From positions 1-10,296 of the forward strand of contig QGUT01000051.1 of NCBI GenBank assembly GCA_003242255.1: a DNA stretch of 10,296 nt, written 5' to 3'. Every line of letters begins with the position of its first letter. The first letter of the stretch is position 1. A program made the position numbers and the translations under genes. Origin of the DNA: Bacillota bacterium (GTDB lineage Bacteria > Bacillota > Thermosediminibacteria > Thermosediminibacterales > Thermosediminibacteraceae). The notes beneath the pieces are model-generated. The model ran no database searches. It was not told the DNA's origin and saw only the letters and a program-made list of their open reading frames with translations. This document shows positions 7,246 to 10,296 of this stretch, piece after piece.

Positions 7246-7479
7246 TCATGAAATGCGGTTTTTTATGTAATCTACGGCATCCTGAACGGTTTTAATCTTC
7301 TCGGCATCCTCATCGGGAATTTCTAAATCAAACTCTTCTTCAAAAGCCATTATCAATTCCACAATGTCCAGAGAATCTGCGCCCAGGTCATCGATAAAGG
7401 AAGCATCAGGCACCACATCATCTTCATCGATGCCCAGCTGGTCGGCGATGATCTTCTTTACTCTCTCCAAGACCTCCAT
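7246..7479 (-). CDS. acpP: Acyl carrier protein
   Basis: AcpP carries the growing acyl chain as a thioester on a 4'-phosphopantetheine arm and presents it to the Fab enzymes and to membrane lipid acyltransferases. The 77-residue, strongly acidic four-helix protein has the canonical attachment site GADSLDIVEL, with Ser36 as the modified residue, and the usual ending DAVDYIKNRIS. The ATG has a strong GGAAGGGGGTG site upstream. Gaps lie on both sides: 79 nt after fabG, with a candidate internal promoter, and 70 nt before fabF, with a 13-bp hairpin. This suits a gene that needs far more product than its neighbours. Confidence 0.98.
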   Translation of the reverse strand: MEVLERVKKIIADQLGIDEDDVVPDASFIDDLGADSLDIVELIMAFEEEFDLEIPDEDAEKIKTVQDAVDYIKNRIS

Positions 7480-7496
7480 CGATTCACCCCCTTCCT

Positions 7497-7520
7497 GTGG
7501 AGTGAAATTGTTTCGCCCAC
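7497..7520 (-). repeat. Weak inverted repeat in the acpP leader
   Basis: In the gap before acpP, GTGG and CCAC arms (about 7517-7520 and 7497-7500) enclose GAAA and TTTC arms around a 3-nt loop, forming an interrupted hairpin just upstream of the acpP ribosome binding site. It is only 4 plus 4 bp with an internal loop, so it may be chance. The rest of the 79-nt gap holds nothing recognisable, and no FapR-like operator was seen. Confidence 0.22.
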
Positions 7521-7552
7521 CTTAGTTTACACATTGGTGTATTCCTTATTCT

Positions 7553-7581
7553 AAAATATTATAAAGTGAGACCACCGTCAA
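7553..7581 (-). promoter_or_regulatory. Possible internal sigma-A promoter for acpP at the end of fabG
   Basis: TTGACG (7576-7581, 5 of 6 to the -35 consensus) lies 17 nt from TATTTT (7553-7558, 4 of 6). A perfect TATAAT also sits at 7558-7563 but only 12 nt from this -35, so it would need another -35, and none is good. The TTGACG falls in the conserved IDGG codons of fabG and may be incidental. A promoter here would let acpP-fabF-rnc be transcribed apart from the upstream fab genes. Confidence 0.32.
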
Positions 7582-8305
7582 TAGCGATAATCTGACCGGT
7601 TATATAATTGGCCTCCTCTGAAACAAGAAAAGCTACTAAATTTGCCACGTCCTCCGGCTCGCCTATCCTTTTTAAGGGGATTTTCTCCACGACCAAATTT
7701 TCTCCAGCCTTCTTCAGCAATTCGGAAGTCATGTCGGTCCTTATAAAACCGGGAGCTACGGCATTTACCGTGATCCCCCTGCTGCCAAGCTCTTTCGCCA
7801 AAGACTTTGTAAATCCAATCACGCCGGCCTTGGCTGCGGCGTAATTGGCCTGCCCTGCGTTGCCGTAGATGCCGACCACCGAAGAAATGTTGATAATCCT
7901 CCCCCAGCGCTGCTTTACCATAAACTTAACCGCGCTTTTGGTGGTGTTGAACATGCCTTTCAGATTGGTATTTATCACCTCATCCCAGTCTCTTTCGTCC
8001 ATCCTCAGCAGCAGCCCGTCCCTGGTTACGCCCGCGTTGTTAACCAGGATGTCTATCCGGCCGAACTTTTGGACGACTTCATCCACCATCTGCGAGGCCT
8101 GCTGGTAATCCGCCACATCAGCCCTAAAGGCCGCAGCTTCGCCGTTGAAGCTCTCGATTTCGGATACCACCCTTTGGGCCTGCTCTTCGTTCGATTTGTA
8201 ATTCAGGGCCACTCTCGCACCCAGCCGGGCCAATTTAATACTTATGCTCCTGCCGATGCCTCTAGAACCACCGGTAACAAGGCACACCTTTCCCGACAAA
8301 TCCAT
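7559..8305 (-). CDS. fabG: FabG, 3-oxoacyl-ACP reductase
   Basis: FabG reduces 3-oxoacyl-ACP to (R)-3-hydroxyacyl-ACP with NADPH, the first reduction of each elongation cycle. The 248 residues are a classic short-chain dehydrogenase: the cofactor loop TGGSRGIG (11-18), NNAG (89-92), and the catalytic set Asn114, Ser142, Tyr155 and Lys159 (ISSVVG and YAAAK). The C-terminal GQIIAIDGG is typical of FabG. The ATG overlaps the fabD stop by one base (TGATG), with AGGGGG upstream, implying translational coupling. Its place between fabD and acpP separates it from the many unrelated SDR enzymes. Confidence 0.96.
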   Translation of the reverse strand: MDLSGKVCLVTGGSRGIGRSISIKLARLGARVALNYKSNEEQAQRVVSEIESFNGEAAAFRADVADYQQASQMVDEVVQKFGRIDILVNNAGVTRDGLLLRMDERDWDEVINTNLKGMFNTTKSAVKFMVKQRWGRIINISSVVGIYGNAGQANYAAAKAGVIGFTKSLAKELGSRGITVNAVAPGFIRTDMTSELLKKAGENLVVEKIPLKRIGEPEDVANLVAFLVSEEANYITGQIIAIDGGLTL

Positions 8306-9246
8306 CAGCCATTCCCCCTGAAATAGTCTATTACCTTGGAAAAGGACTCCGAATCCTCCACGTTCAAAGTGGTCAGCCTCCTGTCGATTTTCTTCACCAA
8401 ACCGGAAAGGGTTCTCCCGGGGCCCAATTCCACAAAAGTATCGACGCCCATTTCCTTCATCCGGAGGATGCTGTCTTCCCAGAGCACCGGAGAACTGACC
8501 TGCTTTACTAAAAGTTCTTTTATTTTTAGCGGGTCCTTTACCGCTTCCGCCGTCACGTTAGAAACGACGGGAATTCGGGCTGGCTCAATTTTCGTTTTCT
8601 CCAGCTCTTCTTTTAATTTTTCTCCGGCAGTTTTAAGCAGGCTGCAGTGAAAAGGTGCGCTGACAGAGAGCATGACTGCTTTTTTTGCTCCTTTTTCTCT
8701 CGCTATTTTTAAAGCCTTTTCCACCGCCTTCACGTGGCCAGAAATAACGATCTGACTGGGACTGTTGAAGTTGGCGGCTTCCACCACTCCCTCATCGGAA
8801 GCCATTTTACAGGCTTCCACCACTTCCTGCCTCGGAAGGCCGATTACGGCCGCCATGGCCCCCTCGCCCAGGGGCACGGCCTCCTGCATATAGATCCCGC
8901 GCTTTCTCACCAGCCTCACGGCATTTTCAAAATTCAATGCCTCTGCCGCCACCAGGGCCGCATATTCCCCCAAGCTCAGTCCTGCCACCACATCGGGCAC
9001 TATGCCTTCTTCTTTTAACAGAAAATAGCACGCCAGGCTGTGGGTCAGCACGGCCGGCTGGGTATTGGCGGTCTCTTTTAGTTTCTCCTCGGGCCCGTAG
9101 AAGCATAAATCGGAGATTTTATAGCCCAGAGCCTCATCGGCCCTTTCGAAGATTTCCCGGGCTTTCTTAAAGTTTTTCGCAAGATCCAGGCCCATGCCCA
9201 CGTACTGGGCCCCCTGGCCCGCGAATAAAAAAGCCACCTTTCCCAT
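8305..9246 (-). CDS. fabD: FabD, malonyl-CoA:ACP transacylase
   Basis: FabD moves malonyl from CoA to the phosphopantetheine arm of AcpP, making the extender unit for FabF. With the chosen start it has 313 residues. Visible are the oxyanion-hole motif AGQGAQ (9-14), the nucleophile elbow GLSLGEYAAL with Ser91, the malonyl-binding Arg116 in RKRGIYMQEAVP, and catalytic His200 in SAPFHCSLL. The elbow has Leu where E. coli has His (GHSLG), a variant I recall from other Firmicutes. An in-frame GTG exists at 9261, but the Shine-Dalgarno GGAGGT (9254-9259) lies inside that extension and 7 nt before the ATG at 9246, so the ATG is preferred. The gene starts 5 nt after the fabK stop, and that ribosome site overlaps the fabK stop codon. 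Confidence 0.96.
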   Translation of the reverse strand: MGKVAFLFAGQGAQYVGMGLDLAKNFKKAREIFERADEALGYKISDLCFYGPEEKLKETANTQPAVLTHSLACYFLLKEEGIVPDVVAGLSLGEYAALVAAEALNFENAVRLVRKRGIYMQEAVPLGEGAMAAVIGLPRQEVVEACKMASDEGVVEAANFNSPSQIVISGHVKAVEKALKIAREKGAKKAVMLSVSAPFHCSLLKTAGEKLKEELEKTKIEPARIPVVSNVTAEAVKDPLKIKELLVKQVSSPVLWEDSILRMKEMGVDTFVELGPGRTLSGLVKKIDRRLTTLNVEDSESFSKVIDYFRGNG

Positions 9247-9251
9247 GAATA

Positions 9252-10193
9252 TTACCTCCACTTTGACGCCATCTCAGCCAGCAGTTTTTCAGCGCCCTCC
9301 ACGATTTCCTCAATTATCTCCTTCACCGGCTTTATATCGCCTATCAGGCCAGCGATCTGCCCGGCCATCAGGGAACCGTATTCGGCGTCGCCTTCAACAG
9401 CGGCCTTAAGCCTCCCCGTTCCCAGAGCTTCGAATTCCTCTATTGTAGCGCCCCTTTTTTCCAGAAGTTCGAATTCTCTCGCCAGCTTGTTTTTCAGCAC
9501 CCTGACCGGGTGTCCCGTAGACATTCCCGTCACCACAGTGCTCCTGTCGGAAGCATTCAAAACCGCATTTTTATAATTTTCATGGACGGCGCATTCGACC
9601 GAACAGAGGAACCTGGTTCCCATTTGCACTCCCTTCGCTCCCAGGGCCAGAGCAGCTAAAAACCCCCTGGCATCGGCTATGCCGCCGGCGGCTATCACCG
9701 GTATTTTCACCGCATCGACGACCTGCGGGACCAGCGCCATCGTGGTCACATCGCCTACATGGCCGCCGCATTCCATCCCTTCGGCAATAACCGCATCTAC
9801 CCCTGCCTTCTCGAGCCTTTTGGCCAAGGCCACCGATGCCACTACCGGGATGACTCGGACCCCCGCTTCTTTTAAACGGGGAATGTACTTCCCGGGGCTG
9901 CCGGCTCCCGTGGTAATCACGGGCACCTTTTCTTCCACGATGACTTCCATCACTTCCTCCACATGGGGCGACATGAAATACACGTTTACCCCGAAAGGTT
10001 TATCGGTGAGCTCCCTCACCTTCTTTATCTCCCGCCTTACCGCTTCGGCGGGAGCATTTCCGGCGCCTATGACGCCCAGCCCTCCCGCATTGGAGGTGGC
10101 CGCCGCCAGCTCAGCCGTCGCCACCCATGCCATGCCGCCCTGGATTATGGGATATTTTATCCTCAGCAGATCGCATATTTCCGTGTGGAACAT
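9252..10193 (-). CDS. fabK: FabK, FMN-dependent enoyl-ACP reductase II
   Basis: FabK reduces trans-2-enoyl-ACP to acyl-ACP with FMN and NAD(P)H, the last step of each elongation cycle; it replaces FabI and is known for triclosan resistance. The 313 residues form a TIM barrel of the nitronate monooxygenase/FabK family. The start YPIIQGGMAWVA contributes to FMN binding. EGMECGGHVGDVTTM holds the key His145, equivalent to pneumococcal His144. IPVIAAGGIAD (164-174) and QMGTRF (190-195) bind the FMN phosphate, and the end GSLMAGQIAGL to ASKW matches FabK. Related oxidoreductases share the fold, but the MAGQIAG and ASKW end and the position beside fabD make FabK the best call. The ATG is one base after the preceding stop, with AGGTGG inside the end of that gene. 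Confidence 0.95.
   Translation of the reverse strand: MFHTEICDLLRIKYPIIQGGMAWVATAELAAATSNAGGLGVIGAGNAPAEAVRREIKKVRELTDKPFGVNVYFMSPHVEEVMEVIVEEKVPVITTGAGSPGKYIPRLKEAGVRVIPVVASVALAKRLEKAGVDAVIAEGMECGGHVGDVTTMALVPQVVDAVKIPVIAAGGIADARGFLAALALGAKGVQMGTRFLCSVECAVHENYKNAVLNASDRSTVVTGMSTGHPVRVLKNKLAREFELLEKRGATIEEFEALGTGRLKAAVEGDAEYGSLMAGQIAGLIGDIKPVKEIIEEIVEGAEKLLAEMASKWR
9254..9259 (-). promoter_or_regulatory. Shine-Dalgarno site of fabD overlapping the fabK stop
   Basis: GGAGGT overlaps the last codon and TAA stop of fabK and lies 7 nt before the fabD ATG at 9246. It fixes the fabD start against the upstream in-frame GTG at 9261 and suggests that translation of the two genes is coupled. Confidence 0.75.
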
Positions 10194-10194
10194 T

Positions 10195-10296
10195 CTAGCC
10201 CACCTGTCCTTCTGTTTCCTTTATTACTTCTTTAATTTCTGAAAGTATGTCGCTTTCCACAAATTTTTTCGCCACTTTTATGCCGTTAAATATGGC
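10195..10296 (-). CDS. plsX: Probable PlsX (phosphate acyltransferase), C-terminal end only
   Basis: The reading frame is open from the right edge to TAG at 10195, giving the last 33 residues: AIFNGIKVAKKFVESDILSE followed by IKEVIKETEGQVG. This resembles the end of PlsX, where an Ala-Ile-x-Asn-Ala-Ile helix is followed by a Lys/Glu-rich tail (family knowledge from memory). PlsX converts acyl-ACP to acyl-phosphate for PlsY in phospholipid synthesis and heads fab operons in many Firmicutes. It does not look like the end of FabH, which finishes with a GGGLTWG-type loop and Trp. The stop is one base before the fabK ATG, so the two are co-transcribed. Only the tail is visible, so the identity is probable rather than certain. 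Confidence 0.68.
   Translation of the reverse strand, partial: AIFNGIKVAKKFVESDILSEIKEVIKETEGQVG

Noticed and set aside
7480..7558. FapR-type operator in the fabG-acpP gap
   Set aside because: No sequence resembling the FapR inverted repeat was found; any such site would more likely be upstream of plsX, outside the window.
9247..9261. fabD start at the in-frame GTG at 9261
   Set aside because: The best ribosome binding site (GGAGGT) is inside this extension and correctly spaced for the ATG at 9246, which also gives the family-typical MGKVAFLFAGQG start.
1..10296. Defence system, mobile element, CRISPR array, tRNA or rRNA
   Set aside because: The window is almost completely filled by known housekeeping genes on one strand; no long direct repeats, transposase motifs, tRNA-like folds or rRNA sequence were seen.

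Overview
The window is a core chromosomal segment of a low-to-moderate G+C, spore-forming Firmicute. A thermophilic or anaerobic member of class Clostridia (Thermoanaerobacterales or Thermosediminibacterales type) fits best. The evidence is the gene order plsX-fabK-fabD-fabG-acpP-fabF-rnc-(spoVS)-smc-ftsY-ylxM, the FMN-type enoyl-ACP reductase FabK, a SpoVS sporulation protein, strong GGAGG-type Shine-Dalgarno sites, and protein sequences rich in Lys, Glu and Arg. The class is moderately secure; any genus name would be a guess. Every recognisable gene lies on the minus strand, so the window reads from right to left.

Right part (10296 to about 5931): type II fatty acid synthesis. The last 33 codons of a probable plsX are followed by fabK, fabD and fabG with gaps of 1 nt, 5 nt and a 1-nt overlap. 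After a 79-nt gap comes acpP, and after a 70-nt gap holding a 13-bp hairpin comes fabF. Malonyl-ACP is made by FabD on the AcpP carrier, condensed by FabF, and reduced by FabG and FabK. No fabH lies between plsX and fabK, where many Firmicutes carry it.

Middle part (5909 to 4796): rnc (RNase III) follows fabF by 21 nt. Then comes spoVS, placed between rnc and smc, which are often adjacent in Firmicutes. The gap upstream of spoVS contains an apparently perfect match to the B. subtilis sigma-H promoter consensus, and spoVS is closed by a clear rho-independent terminator. The sporulation gene therefore looks like its own transcription unit, possibly also reached by read-through from fab-rnc.

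Left part (4733 to 1): smc, the chromosome condensin, most likely starts at a TTG codon chosen by a perfect Shine-Dalgarno site. ftsY, the SRP receptor GTPase, follows 6 nt later. A 73-nt gap with a good sigma-A promoter precedes ylxM, which runs off the left edge; ffh normally follows it.

I found no RNA gene, mobile element, CRISPR array, toxin-antitoxin or defence system. This is mainly conserved housekeeping DNA. The points worth checking are regulatory: the sigma-H promoter on the inserted spoVS, the acpP-fabF hairpin, the smc start, and the ylxM promoter region.
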